From Oscillospiraceae bacterium (GTDB taxonomy: Bacteria; Bacillota; Clostridia; Oscillospirales; Ruminococcaceae): a stretch of 64,000 nt of DNA. Positions 26,936 through 42,379 of this stretch are shown here, piece by piece. The notes beneath the pieces were generated by a model. The model was given only the letters and a program-made list of their open reading frames with translations. It was not told the DNA's origin and searched no databases. Position 1 is the first letter of the stretch. Each line of letters starts with the position of its first letter. The stretch spans positions 1-64,000 of the forward strand of contig JAETSQ010000007.1 of the NCBI GenBank assembly GCA_021769525.1, in the 5' to 3' direction. A program made the position numbers and the translations under genes.

Positions 26936-27364
26936 TTACTTTCCGGCACCGGCCTTCTTCGGCCGCTTCGCGCCATACTTGGAGCGGGCCTGCATCCGCT
27001 TGGCAACGCCCTGGGCATCCAGAGTGCCGCGGATGATGTGGTAACGGACACCAGGAAGGTCCTTTACACGGCCGCCACGGATCAGGACGACGCTGTGCTC
27101 CTGCAGGTTGTGGCCGATGCCGGGGATGTAGCAGGTGGCCTCGATCCCGTTGGAGAGACGGACCCTGGCTACCTTACGGAGAGCGGAGTTGGGCTTCTTG
27201 GGGGTGGATGTTCTGATGGCAGTACATACACCGCGCTTCTGGGGAGAATTCTGCTGGATGGCCGCGCGCTTCTTGGAGTTCCATCCTCTCAGCAGCGCGG
27301 GGGCAGTAGATTTCTTCTCGACCGTCTCTCTTCCCTTGCGGACGAGCTGGTTAAAGGTCGGCAT
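26936..27364 (-). CDS. rpsL: 30S ribosomal protein S12
   Basis: A 142-residue S12 with the Firmicutes insertion between APAL and PQKRGVC that is absent in E. coli. The decoding-site motifs [11 protein letters not shown] and [30 protein letters not shown] are intact, including the K and P positions where streptomycin-resistance changes occur. ATG 27364 follows TAAGGAGGTG. It opens the rpsL-rpsG-fusA unit behind its own promoter. Confidence 0.98.
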   Translation of the reverse strand: MPTFNQLVRKGRETVEKKSTAPALLRGWNSKKRAAIQQNSPQKRGVCTAIRTSTPKKPNSALRKVARVRLSNGIEATCYIPGIGHNLQEHSVVLIRGGRVKDLPGVRYHIIRGTLDAQGVAKRMQARSKYGAKRPKKAGAGK

Positions 27365-27389
27365 ATCTTGCACCTCCTTATAAAAATAT

Positions 27390-27466
27390 TCGCAAACGGC
27401 GGGGGGACCGCCGGTCTTGCCTCTTTTGCGCGGCAGCGCAGGGGCGGAAAACCGCCCCCTGCCGCC
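27390..27466 (-). promoter_or_regulatory. Two GC-rich hairpins in the rpsL leader
   Basis: On the minus strand a long stem (GGGGGCGG against CCGCCCC with GGCGGCAG/CTGCCGC flanks, 27429-27466) is followed by CGGCGG/CCGCCG (27390-27412). They lie between the promoter and ATG 27364 and could be a binding site for leader control; the regulator is unknown. Confidence 0.45.
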
Positions 27467-27474
27467 AAGTACCT

Positions 27475-27504
27475 ATTCTATCAAAAGGGGTTTGGGCTTG
27501 TCAA
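27475..27504 (-). promoter_or_regulatory. rpsL-rpsG-fusA promoter
   Basis: On the minus strand TTGACA (27504-27499) and TAGAAT (27480-27475), 18 bases apart, in the 212-base gap behind rpoC. Confidence 0.65.
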
Positions 27505-27576
27505 GGGACTTTTTGGATATTTCGTGGAAAAACAGCCGGATTTTTTGGGGATTTCGCCTGTTGGACGGCAGCCTCC

Positions 27577-31239
<3,663 letters not shown>

Positions 31240-31255
31240 AGCGCAGCCCCTCCTC

Positions 31256-35050
<3,795 letters not shown>

Positions 35051-35088
35051 CCGCTCATTCACTCCGTTCCATCTTTGGGCCAGCAAGA

Positions 35089-35115
35089 AGGGGGACAGGC
35101 GAACCGTCCCCTCCG
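35089..35115 (-). promoter_or_regulatory. Hairpin in the rpoB leader
   Basis: On the minus strand GGGGACGG pairs with CC(T)GTCCCC around TTCG, about 40-65 bases before ATG 35050. Without a clear T-run it is not a terminator; it may be a leader structure. Confidence 0.4.
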
Positions 35116-35286
35116 GACAGCTCCCGCCGGCCCCCTGCCTGCCGGCCTTGTTTTCACCTTGATCCGGCGCCTGTTGACAGCCATTTTCTTTGGTTATCTT
35201 TGCCAGAAAATACTGTTAAATATCGGTACTTTTGCACATCCGAAAGTACAGACAGGGCGCAATTAGGCATTGTGATACAGTATTAC

Positions 35287-35316
35287 ATTATAAGTCATCC
35301 CTGCCGCCTCTGTCAA
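35287..35316 (-). promoter_or_regulatory. rpoB-rpoC promoter
   Basis: On the minus strand TTGACA (35316-35311) and TATAAT (35292-35287), 18 bases apart: a near-consensus sigmaA promoter. The leader to rpoB is about 230 bases. The gap 35051-35517 otherwise holds the divergent promoter at 35441. Confidence 0.8.
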
Positions 35317-35440
35317 GGAATTTTTATGAAAAATTTTATAAAATTTTGTCCGTCTTTGGGGCCGGTTTTCCGCCGCGGGGAGCATCCTTTTTCTGGTTAT
35401 TTTTGGAAGGTGGTGGTGGGATTATTCACTTCCCCCTCAT

Positions 35441-35469
35441 TTGACAAGCGCCCCGCCAGCGTTTACAAT
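35441..35469 (+). promoter_or_regulatory. Promoter of the 35518 gene
   Basis: TTGACA at 35441-35446 and TACAAT at 35464-35469, 17 bases apart, start near 35477, leader about 40 bases. Confidence 0.75.
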
Positions 35470-35517
35470 AGGTCCATACAGGTCATACGCATCACACAGG
35501 GACGGGGGCGGGCATTT

Positions 35518-36690
35518 ATGGCAAAAGAGACCATCCTTTTTTCCAACGGCCGGGAGATGGGGGCCATCCGGGAGGGGAACACCGTCCCCCTCCCCAGCCA
35601 GCGGTACGAACGCTACTGCCAGGCGGAGCGGGAGATCCGCCGCCAGCACCAGTGGAAAAAGAACACCGACTCCAGGGGCTCCCTGGGCTTTCCGGAGGGG
35701 TTCCTCACCCAGATGGGCTATCCCCAGCTGGAGGACCAGGCCCCGGTGCCCCGCGTCGGCGGGATGGCCCTCCTGGGAGGCATCCTCTACTACACCCTCC
35801 AGGTAGGCGGGGTGGGCGGTCTCTACACCAAGGACCCCGCCGCCCCGGAAAAGCAGGAGGGGGTCATCGTCCACCGCCAGGGGATGCTCACCCGCGGCCT
35901 CTCCTGGAACGGGGCCTCCTTCGCCGTGACGGTGGAGGACGGCCCCTGGCGGCACCTGGGTTTTCTGACCCTGCCCAGGGGGGAGCTCACCGTGGTCACC
36001 GAGGGGGACACCGTGGAGGAGGGGCCCTCCTGGAGCCGGGACCTCCAGCGGGTGTGGTTTTCCTCCGCCGGGTGCGGCCGGGACGCCGCCGGGGCCTCCA
36101 CCGGCCTGGGCCCCGCCGCCATCTGCCGCCTGGACGCCAACACCATGGAGCTTGCGGAGGTCTACTGCTCCCCGGAGCACCGGTGCCTTTCCCCCAGGGA
36201 GGGGGCGGACGGCAGCCTCTACTTCCTGCGGCGGCCCCTCCGGGAGGAAAAGGAGAGCCACCCCATCCGGGACGCCGTTCTGGCCCCCGGCAAGGTGGCA
36301 AAGGCGGTGGGAGGCTGGCTGGACCTCTTCACCCAGCGGTACGCCGGGGAGACCCTGCGCTCCGGCGGGGACGCCAAGGCGAAGCAGAAGTCCCAGGAGG
36401 AGCTGGTCATCGAGGGGAACCTCATCAACGTCCGGCGGACCCTGGAGGAAAACCAAAGCCGGGGTGAAAAGCACCCCGGCCTCATCCCCCACAGCTGGGA
36501 ACTGGTGCGCCTGGCCCCCGGCGGCAAAGAGCCGGAAAGCATCAAGAAAGGCATCCTGGCCTACACCTTCCTCCCCGGCGGCGGGCTGGTCCTCTCCAAC
36601 GGACGCCATATCCTCTCCCTCTCCCCGGACGGCCGGGAGGAGCTGCTGGCGGAGCAGCCCATGGTCACCATGCTGGAAACCGGCTGGTGA
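35518..36690 (+). CDS. Unknown protein with repeated beta-strand pattern
   Basis: A 390-residue protein with no signal peptide. Repeated short strands (GGILYYTLQVGGVGGLYT, FAVTVEDGPWRHLGFLTLPRG, RVWFSSAGCGRDA, GSLYFLRRP, HILSLSPDGREELLAEQP) suggest a beta-propeller-like fold, as in proteins that read out a value per blade. A basic helical insert sits in the middle (GDAKAKQKSQEELVIEGNLINVRRTLEEN). Its promoter is strong and diverges from rpoB, but the gene is not known to be linked with transcription. The ribosome site is weak (GGGACGGGGGCGGG). No function is claimed. Confidence 0.8.
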   Translation: MAKETILFSNGREMGAIREGNTVPLPSQRYERYCQAEREIRRQHQWKKNTDSRGSLGFPEGFLTQMGYPQLEDQAPVPRVGGMALLGGILYYTLQVGGVGGLYTKDPAAPEKQEGVIVHRQGMLTRGLSWNGASFAVTVEDGPWRHLGFLTLPRGELTVVTEGDTVEEGPSWSRDLQRVWFSSAGCGRDAAGASTGLGPAAICRLDANTMELAEVYCSPEHRCLSPREGADGSLYFLRRPLREEKESHPIRDAVLAPGKVAKAVGGWLDLFTQRYAGETLRSGGDAKAKQKSQEELVIEGNLINVRRTLEENQSRGEKHPGLIPHSWELVRLAPGGKEPESIKKGILAYTFLPGGGLVLSNGRHILSLSPDGREELLAEQPMVTMLETGW

Positions 36691-36703
36691 CCGGGGTGCC
36701 CCC

Positions 36704-37183
36704 TCACCCCGCCGTGATGTCCGCCGTTTTGGCCCCCACCGCCGCCATCAGGGCCGCGGGCTCCACCTCGATCTGGGTGCCGATGCGCCCGCCGCTCACC
36801 ACGATGGCGGCAAGGCCCTCCGCCCGGCGGTCGAAGACAGTAGGGTAGAGCTTCTTCATCCCCACCGGGCTGCACCCGCCCCGGATGTACCCGGTGACCT
36901 TGTTGATCTCGTCCACCCGGATCATGGCAACCGATTTTTCCCCCACCGCCCTGGCGGCCTTCTTCAGGTCCAGCTCCAGCTCCACCGGCAGCACAAAGAC
37001 GAAGTACCCGCCGCCGCTGCCCTTGGTCACCAGCGTTTTGTAGACCCGCTCCGGGTCGATGCCCACCTTGGCGGCTACGCTGGGGCCGTCGATCTTCCCG
37101 TCCCGGTGGTCGTAGGTGTGGACGGTGTAGGGGATCTTCCCCCGGTCCAGCATCCGCATGGCGTTGGTCTTGGCTTCCGACAT
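36704..37183 (-). CDS. ybaK: Cys-tRNA(Pro) deacylase, YbaK family
   Basis: A 159-residue YbaK/EbsC protein. It removes cysteine wrongly attached to tRNA(Pro). The family marks are DGPSVAAKVGIDPERVYKTLVTKGSGGGYFVFVLP, with the catalytic lysine in KTL, and TGYIRGGCSPVGMKKLYPTVFD near the middle. The length is that of the family. It converges with the 35518 gene; the ends are 13 bases apart. The next gene on the other strand (citG) diverges from it. Confidence 0.94.
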   Translation of the reverse strand: MSEAKTNAMRMLDRGKIPYTVHTYDHRDGKIDGPSVAAKVGIDPERVYKTLVTKGSGGGYFVFVLPVELELDLKKAARAVGEKSVAMIRVDEINKVTGYIRGGCSPVGMKKLYPTVFDRRAEGLAAIVVSGGRIGTQIEVEPAALMAAVGAKTADITAG

Positions 37184-37257
37184 GGCAAAAACCTCCCTCG
37201 GTTTATATGATCATGGAACCATTATACCATATATCACAGCAAAGGAGGTCCTCCCCC

Positions 37258-38127
37258 TTGGACTTTTCTGCCCCCCACCAGAGGATCGGCTCCCTTTGCA
37301 CCCTGGCCCTCCTGCTGGAGGTCTCCGCCACCCCCAAGCCGGGGCTGGTGGACCGCCTGGGCAGCGGAGCCCACACCGATATGGATTTTTCCACCTTCCT
37401 GGCCAGCGCCGCCGCCATTGCCCCCTATTTCTCCGCCTGCGCCCAGGAGGGGCTTCAGCTCCGTCAGGTGGACGGGGCCTCCTTGGGGCGCATCCGCCCC
37501 CTGGGCGTCTCCTGCGAAAAGGCGATGTTCGCCGCCACCGGCGGGGTGAACACCCACAAGGGGGCCATCTTCTCCCTGGGCATCCTGGCCTGCGCCGCCG
37601 GGCACTGCTGCCGCCAGGGGGACCTCTCCCCGGAGGCGGTCTGCGCCGCCGCGTCGGTCATCGCCGCCCCGGCCCTGGAGGATTTTTCCGCCCCGGCCCC
37701 GGAGGGGGAGACCAAGGGGCGGCGGCTCTACCGGAGCCGGGGGGTCTCCGGCATCCGGGGGGAGGCGGCGGAGGGGTTCCCCTCGGTGCGGCGGTGGGCG
37801 CTGCCGGTGCTCCGGGAGCTTTCCGCCGGGGATATGCCGGAAAATCACCGCCATCTCCAGGCCCTGCTCCACCTGATGGCCAACGTCCAGGATACCAACC
37901 TCCTGGCCCGCGGGGGAACGGAAGGGCTGGAGTATGTCCGCGCCACCGCCCGGCGGGCCCTGGAGCTGGGGGGTGCCCTCACCCCGGAAGGGATGGACTT
38001 CCTCCGGACCCTGGACCTGGAATACACCCGCCGGAACCTGAGCCCCGGCGGCTGTGCCGACCTGCTGGCCGCCGCCATCTTCCTCCACCGCCTGCCCACC
38101 CTCTTCCGTGAAAGGAGCCGCCTATGA
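37258..38127 (+). CDS. citG: Triphosphoribosyl-dephospho-CoA synthase family (CitG-like)
   Basis: A 289-residue CitG-type protein, which makes the precursor of the citrate lyase prosthetic group from ATP and dephospho-CoA. The motifs ATPKPGLVDRLGSGAHTDMDFSTF and GVNTHKGAIFSLG, and the C-terminal GLEYVRATARRALELGG are family marks. TTG 37258 has AAAGGAGG nine bases upstream; the frame continues back to 37207 but with no better site. It overlaps citX by four bases. No citDEF genes are seen here, so the acceptor protein lies elsewhere or a related acyl-carrier system is served. Confidence 0.88.
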   Translation: MDFSAPHQRIGSLCTLALLLEVSATPKPGLVDRLGSGAHTDMDFSTFLASAAAIAPYFSACAQEGLQLRQVDGASLGRIRPLGVSCEKAMFAATGGVNTHKGAIFSLGILACAAGHCCRQGDLSPEAVCAAASVIAAPALEDFSAPAPEGETKGRRLYRSRGVSGIRGEAAEGFPSVRRWALPVLRELSAGDMPENHRHLQALLHLMANVQDTNLLARGGTEGLEYVRATARRALELGGALTPEGMDFLRTLDLEYTRRNLSPGGCADLLAAAIFLHRLPTLFRERSRL

Positions 38128-38654
38128 ACCAAGAACTGCTTCGGGTGCTGGAGGCCAGAGAGGCCCGCTGGCAGCGCCGCCTGGCCCTGGCCCAGGGGAC
38201 GGGCCGCACCCTGGTCACCGTCACCCTCTGCCTGCCGGTGGCCTACCGCACCGACCCGGAATTTCTCCGCCTGGCGGAAGGGCTCTTCTCCCGGCTGGAG
38301 GGCTTTCTCACCGCCCAGGGGGTCCCCTGCCGTCGGGAGGAGCCCCTGAACGGCGCCGACGGGCCTGCCCTCTTTCTCACCACCGAGGCCCCCGCCTCTG
38401 CGGTGAAGCGCCTCTGCGTGGAGGCGGAGGAGACCCTCCCCGGCGGGCGGATGCTGGACATCGACCTGATGGACGGGAAAGGGGAACCGGTGGACCGGGG
38501 CTCCCTGGGCCTGCCCCCCCGGCGGTGCTTCGTCTGCGAAAAGCCCGCGGCGGTCTGCGTGGCCCGGAAGGTCCACGCCAGGGAGGAGATCGAGCGCCGG
38601 GTGGAGGAACTGCGCCGGGAGGCCCTGGAGGGGCTGGGGGAGGCAAAGCCATGA
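38124..38654 (+). CDS. citX: Apo-citrate lyase phosphoribosyl-dephospho-CoA transferase (CitX-like)
   Basis: A 176-residue CitX family protein, which attaches the phosphoribosyl-dephospho-CoA group to the citrate lyase acyl carrier subunit. The family C-terminus is clear: LDIDLMDGKGEPVDRGSLGLPPRRCFVCEKPAAVCVARKVHA, with the Cys pair CFVCEKPAAVC. It overlaps citG upstream and the lipid kinase downstream by four bases each (ATGA), a tightly coupled three-gene unit. Confidence 0.88.
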   Translation: MNQELLRVLEAREARWQRRLALAQGTGRTLVTVTLCLPVAYRTDPEFLRLAEGLFSRLEGFLTAQGVPCRREEPLNGADGPALFLTTEAPASAVKRLCVEAEETLPGGRMLDIDLMDGKGEPVDRGSLGLPPRRCFVCEKPAAVCVARKVHAREEIERRVEELRREALEGLGEAKP

Positions 38655-39568
38655 GGCACTACTTTATCCTGAACCCCGCCGCCGGAAAAGGGGCGGCCCT
38701 CCAGCTGGTCCCCAAAATTCGGGAGACCTTCCGGGGGGAGGACCTTATCATCCACAGGACCACCGCCCCAGGGGACGCGGCGGAATACGTCCGGGAAGAA
38801 TGCCGCCTGCACCGGGGGGAGGAGCTGCGCTTCTACGCCTGCGGCGGGGACGGCACCGCCAGCGAGGCTGCCGGAGGACTGCTGGGGGCGGAAAACGCCG
38901 CCCTGGGGGTGGTCCCCTGCGGCTCCGGCAACGACCTTGTGAAGAACTTTCCCGGCCGGGATTTCCTGGACCTGGCCGCCCAGCGGGCGGGGGAGACGGT
39001 CCCCATGGACCTGATGGAGTTCTGCGGGAAAACGGCGGTGAACCTCTGCAACTGCGGCCTGGACGCCGATGTGGCCCACAATATGCCCCGCTTCCGGCGG
39101 CTGCCGGGGGTCTCCGGCTCCATGGCCTACCAGCTCTCCATCCTCTACACCTTCTTCCGCCCCCTGGGGAAGGCGGCGGAGGTCCTTCTGGACGACGAGC
39201 CGCCCATCCGCGCAGAGGCGCTGCTGCTCCTCTGCGGCAACGGGCGGTACTACGGCGGGGGCTACCAGGGGGCTCCCCTGGCCCAGTTGGACGACGGCCT
39301 GCTGGATGTCTGCCTGGTGCCCAGGCTGGGGCGGCTGAAGATCCTCTCCATCATCGGTAAGTACCAGAGGGGCCTCCATGTCTCCGACCCGGAGCTAAGG
39401 GGCCTGGTGACCTACCGGAAGGTGCGGCGCCTGGAGGCCCGCTTTGCCGGGCCGGTGACCATGTGCCTGGACGGGGAGACCTTCCGGGGGGACCGGATGA
39501 CCGCCAGGGTCCTCCCCGCCGCCATCCGGCTGGTGCTGCCTTTCGCCGCGCCTTCTTTCCGCAGCTAG
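38651..39568 (+). CDS. Diacylglycerol/lipid kinase family protein
   Basis: A 305-residue member of the DagK/YegS/BmrU lipid kinase family. Residues NPAAGKG (8-14) and GGDGTASEAAGGL (65-77) form the nucleotide site, then GSGNDLVKNF. The C-terminal domain contains LCGNGRYYGGGYQGAPLAQLDDGLLDV. It likely phosphorylates diacylglycerol or a related lipid at the membrane face. ATG 38651 has GGGAGG seven bases upstream and overlaps citX. The linkage to citG and citX is unusual and may only reflect co-transcription. Confidence 0.9.
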   Translation: MRHYFILNPAAGKGAALQLVPKIRETFRGEDLIIHRTTAPGDAAEYVREECRLHRGEELRFYACGGDGTASEAAGGLLGAENAALGVVPCGSGNDLVKNFPGRDFLDLAAQRAGETVPMDLMEFCGKTAVNLCNCGLDADVAHNMPRFRRLPGVSGSMAYQLSILYTFFRPLGKAAEVLLDDEPPIRAEALLLLCGNGRYYGGGYQGAPLAQLDDGLLDVCLVPRLGRLKILSIIGKYQRGLHVSDPELRGLVTYRKVRRLEARFAGPVTMCLDGETFRGDRMTARVLPAAIRLVLPFAAPSFRS

Positions 39569-39585
39569 AAACGTTTGCCGATCTG

Positions 39586-39725
39586 GGGCGTTGCCCATCT
39601 CGGCCTAAGAGCCGCCGCTTCGCGGCGGTTGCCCTCGAAACGCGTTTTCTGCGTGGCAGACGTGCCCGAAGGGACGTAGCCCCGTTAGGGCTGGGCGCAG
39701 AGCCCTGCCCTCTTTTTCTTTTCGC
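39586..39725. repeat. Type B composite repeat, copy 2
   Basis: The first part of the gene-free stretch 39569-40040. It reads TCTGGGGCGTTGCCCATCTC, then GCCGCCGCTTCGCGGCGG hairpin, CTCGAAACGCG, then CGTGCCCGAAGGGACG and CCCCGTTAGGGCT and ends GCGCAGAGCCCTGCCCTCTTTTTC. Relatives are at 3356, 52150-52275 (reverse), 62630 and 62765. Confidence 0.75.
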
Positions 39726-39843
39726 AGACATTTTCTGTCCTCCTTCCGATCCGTTGTCGTCTGTCTCTTGCAGGTACGCCTGAGCAGGCGCTTCGGAAGA
39801 AATGCACAAGAAAAGCCCCCTCCATTCTTGTACAAAATTGCCT

Positions 39844-39872
39844 TTGCCAAAACCGGACGGGAATGATATACT
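39844..39872 (+). promoter_or_regulatory. Promoter of the MATE leader
   Basis: TTGCCA at 39844-39849 and TATACT at 39867-39872, 17 bases apart. Transcription starts near 39879, about 160 bases before the MATE start. Confidence 0.6.
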
Positions 39873-39879
39873 GAATCAT

Positions 39880-40040
39880 ATTATCTTATCAATTCAATAG
39901 GCAATCAACGACACACGCAGCACCCAACCGGTGCATAAGTCTGATCACGGTACGGATGCAGCGTGTGTTGACAGTGGATTTTTGCGGCACACGCATCTGC
40001 GTGTGCCGTTTTTTGTCCGGAAATCCAAGGAGGTCATTCT
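39880..40040 (+). promoter_or_regulatory. Leader with competing stems and intrinsic terminator (attenuator/riboswitch candidate)
   Basis: Segment 1 ACACACGC (39911-39918) can pair with segment 2 GCGTGTGT (39961-39968), enclosing the hairpin GCACC/GGTGC (39920-39934). Segment 2 can instead pair with segment 3 GCACACGC (39987-39994). Segment 3 also belongs to a terminator: CGGCACACGC (39985-39994), loop ATCT, GCGTGTGCCG (39999-40008), T6. The AAGGAGG site of the MATE gene follows. The arrangement suggests control by antitermination. A leader of similar design precedes several drug-resistance genes in Gram-positives, but I cannot match it to a named class. Confidence 0.6.
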
Positions 40041-41708
40041 ATGGAAAACAGTCAGTATCTCGGTACCGAAAAGGTGGGAAAGCTGCTGCGGCAGTTTGCC
40101 GTCCCCTGCATCTTTTCGCTCATCATCTCCTGTCTTTACAACATCGTCGATCAAATTTTCGTGGGCAACGGCATCGGCTATCTGGGCAACGCCGCCACCG
40201 GCGTCATCTTTCCTATCACCGTGGTGGGCTGGGGACTGAGCCTTTTCTTTGGCGACGGGGCGGCCGCCGCGCTGAGTGTTTCCCTGGGGCGCGGGGAAAC
40301 AGAGGACATCCACCGGAGCGTGGGCAATGCCGTTCTGGGTTCCTTTCTCTCCGGCGCAGCGGTGGTTGCCGCTGCCTATCTGTGGGGGGACGGCCTGCTC
40401 CGGCTGATCGGCGCGACCGATGCCAATCTCCAAATGGCACACGATTACGGCGTGATCATCTTTGCCATGATGCCGCTCGCCATGGCGCAGAACACCCTGG
40501 CCTCCATCATCCGGGCGGATGGCAGCCCCCAGTATGCAATGGCGGCCATGCTCACCGGCGCAGTCATTAACATCATCGGTGACCCGGTAGCGATTTTTGT
40601 GCTGGATATGGGGATCCGGGGGGCGGCCTGGGCAACGATTTTGGGGCAGTTTATCAGCTTTCTGATCTGCGCCGCCTATCTGGGACGTTCCAAGACCTTC
40701 CGGGTGGATCTTAGGAGTTTTAGGCCCAGCCTTTCCCTTCTGAAGCCGGTGATGGCCCTGGGGACTTCCAGCCTGCTGACCCAGCTCTCCATTGTGGTCA
40801 TTACCGTTATCAACAACATCCTGCTGGTGAAATATGGCGCGCGGTCCGCCTATGGGGCGGACATCCCGCTGGCGGCGTTTGTTGTCATTATGAAACTCTT
40901 TCAAATCGTGCTGAATGTTGCAATAGGCATCGCAGCCGGCGCACAGCCCATCGTCGGCTACAACTACGGCGCCAAAAACTACGGCCGGGTACGGGAGCTG
41001 CTGGGGCTGATGATCAAATGGACGGTCGTTGTTGGCCTTGTCTGCACCGTCTTCTTTGAATCCTTTCCCGGAATATTCATTCGGATGTTCGGCTCGGCAG
41101 AGGATCCCGCTTACTTTACCTTCGCCATGCTCTGCCTGCGCATCTATCTTTCCCTGATCTTGATCACCTGCATCCAAAAGGTCTGCGCCATCTTTTTGCA
41201 ATCGATCGGAAAGGCCAAGGCGGCCGCTCCCCTTTCCGTTTTGCGCGATGTACTGCTCATCGTCTTTTCCCTGGCGCTTCCTGCCGCACTGGGAGTCAGC
41301 GGGATCTTCTGGGCCGCGCCGGTTGCGGATGTTCTGGCGATCCTGGTCACGGCGGGCGTTATGCTCCGGGTGTGGAAGGAGCTGGAGCAGTCCGATAAAA
41401 ACACGGAACCCAATGCGGTAATACAGCCCTCCCATCCGGGTACGATCACTACCTGGGGCTGCTGCTCCGCAGGCTCTCCCCAAAAGGGGAATGAAACATC
41501 CGAAGCATCATCCCGCCGGTCCCCGGCCAAAAGGCCGCGGCCCGAAGGGAAAGACAGAAAGGGGACTATCCAGAATGAAAAAGCTGACCATCTGCCTTGC
41601 CGCCCTCTGCCTGCTGGCCCTTTCCGGCTGTGGGGGACAGCAGGCCGCCGGATTCGGCGAAGGCGACCTGGCCCTCACCGTTGCCGGGAAGGAATATCAT
41701 ACCCGTGA
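40041..41708 (+). CDS. MATE family efflux transporter with unusual C-terminal read-on
   Basis: The first about 455 residues are a complete MATE transporter: 12 helices, starting GTEKVGKLLRQFAVPCIFSLIISCLYNIVDQIFVGNGIGYLGNAA, which is the NorM/DinF-type N-terminus. It should export cations or drugs with Na+ or H+. The frame then continues for about 100 residues of polar, low-complexity sequence that overlaps the next lipoprotein gene by 134 bases in another frame. Residues NAVIQPSHPGTIT resemble the linker that in some Clostridia joins MATE to a cytidylate-kinase-like domain, so the end may be a degraded fusion. Base composition looks less GC-rich than the neighbours. Confidence 0.85.
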   Translation: MENSQYLGTEKVGKLLRQFAVPCIFSLIISCLYNIVDQIFVGNGIGYLGNAATGVIFPITVVGWGLSLFFGDGAAAALSVSLGRGETEDIHRSVGNAVLGSFLSGAAVVAAAYLWGDGLLRLIGATDANLQMAHDYGVIIFAMMPLAMAQNTLASIIRADGSPQYAMAAMLTGAVINIIGDPVAIFVLDMGIRGAAWATILGQFISFLICAAYLGRSKTFRVDLRSFRPSLSLLKPVMALGTSSLLTQLSIVVITVINNILLVKYGARSAYGADIPLAAFVVIMKLFQIVLNVAIGIAAGAQPIVGYNYGAKNYGRVRELLGLMIKWTVVVGLVCTVFFESFPGIFIRMFGSAEDPAYFTFAMLCLRIYLSLILITCIQKVCAIFLQSIGKAKAAAPLSVLRDVLLIVFSLALPAALGVSGIFWAAPVADVLAILVTAGVMLRVWKELEQSDKNTEPNAVIQPSHPGTITTWGCCSAGSPQKGNETSEASSRRSPAKRPRPEGKDRKGTIQNEKADHLPCRPLPAGPFRLWGTAGRRIRRRRPGPHRCREGISYP

Positions 41709-42072
41709 CAACATCCAAACGGTGATAGAGGCCCTGGGAGACGGCTACGAATACGCCGAAGGGAAGTCCTGCAACTACGACGGCCTGGACAAGACCTATG
41801 CCTATGAAACCGCCACTTTTTATACCAATCCCCTGTCGGAGGGGGATCTGCTGGCGGAGATCTATTCGGAGGACCCGGAGACCGCCACCTCCAAGGGCAT
41901 CTCCCCCGGCGCACCGAAATCCGATGTCCTGGCCGCCTATGGGGAGCCGGCGGAGCAGGACGATCATCTGCTCATCTACCGGGCATCGGAGGGACCGGGG
42001 GCCCCGGCCCTCTGCTTTGAGCTGGAAGGGGATGTCGTCACCGCCGTATTCCTGACGGTGGACCCGGTGTAA
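41575..42072 (+). CDS. Lipoprotein of unknown function
   Basis: A 165-residue protein with signal MKKLTICLAALCLLALSGC (lipobox LSGC, Cys19). The mature part contains LALTVAGKEYHTRDNIQTVIEALGDGYEYAEGKSCNYDGLDKTY and then SDVLAAYGEPAEQDDHLLIYR. It resembles clostridial lipoproteins of unknown function with a cystatin-like or small alpha/beta fold; I do not assign a family. ATG 41575 follows AAAGGGG. The start lies inside the long C-terminal extension of the MATE frame. Confidence 0.8.
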   Translation: MKKLTICLAALCLLALSGCGGQQAAGFGEGDLALTVAGKEYHTRDNIQTVIEALGDGYEYAEGKSCNYDGLDKTYAYETATFYTNPLSEGDLLAEIYSEDPETATSKGISPGAPKSDVLAAYGEPAEQDDHLLIYRASEGPGAPALCFELEGDVVTAVFLTVDPV

Positions 42073-42379
42073 AGGGGGACGGCTCTCCTTTTGAAACATT
42101 TGGGCGAACAGGCTCCAGAGCACCATATCCTTGCCGTGGGAAGTCTTTTGGGAGTGGCGGTGAATCGTATGAAAATCCCTCCCGGATATAAAGCAGAGGA
42201 AGGGACCTTGGAGCAAAGAATGCACCCTGCGGCGGAAGGGCGGCCTGCCCTTTCCTGCCGCCTGCCCGGCGCGGGAGATTTTCCCGCGCTTTTTTGCGCT
42301 TTTTTCTCCCCTTGGCGATGTCTTCCCCGCATAACAAAGCGAAGCCTTTCCCAGACTATCTCCGGAAGGGGGTGATGGC
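42073..42379. other. Gene-poor spacer with terminator
   Basis: No convincing gene. A TTG-started frame (42091-42375) encodes a mixed, basic peptide without a ribosome site or family. The terminator at 42269-42295 ends the lipoprotein message. Confidence 0.5.
42269..42295 (+). terminator. Terminator after the lipoprotein gene
   Basis: GCGCGGGA (42269-42276) pairs with TCCCGCGC (42282-42289) and is followed by TTTTTT. Confidence 0.8.

Noticed and set aside
42091..42375. A TTG-started 94-codon frame before the TauE halves
   Set aside because: No ribosome site, mixed composition and a terminator inside it.
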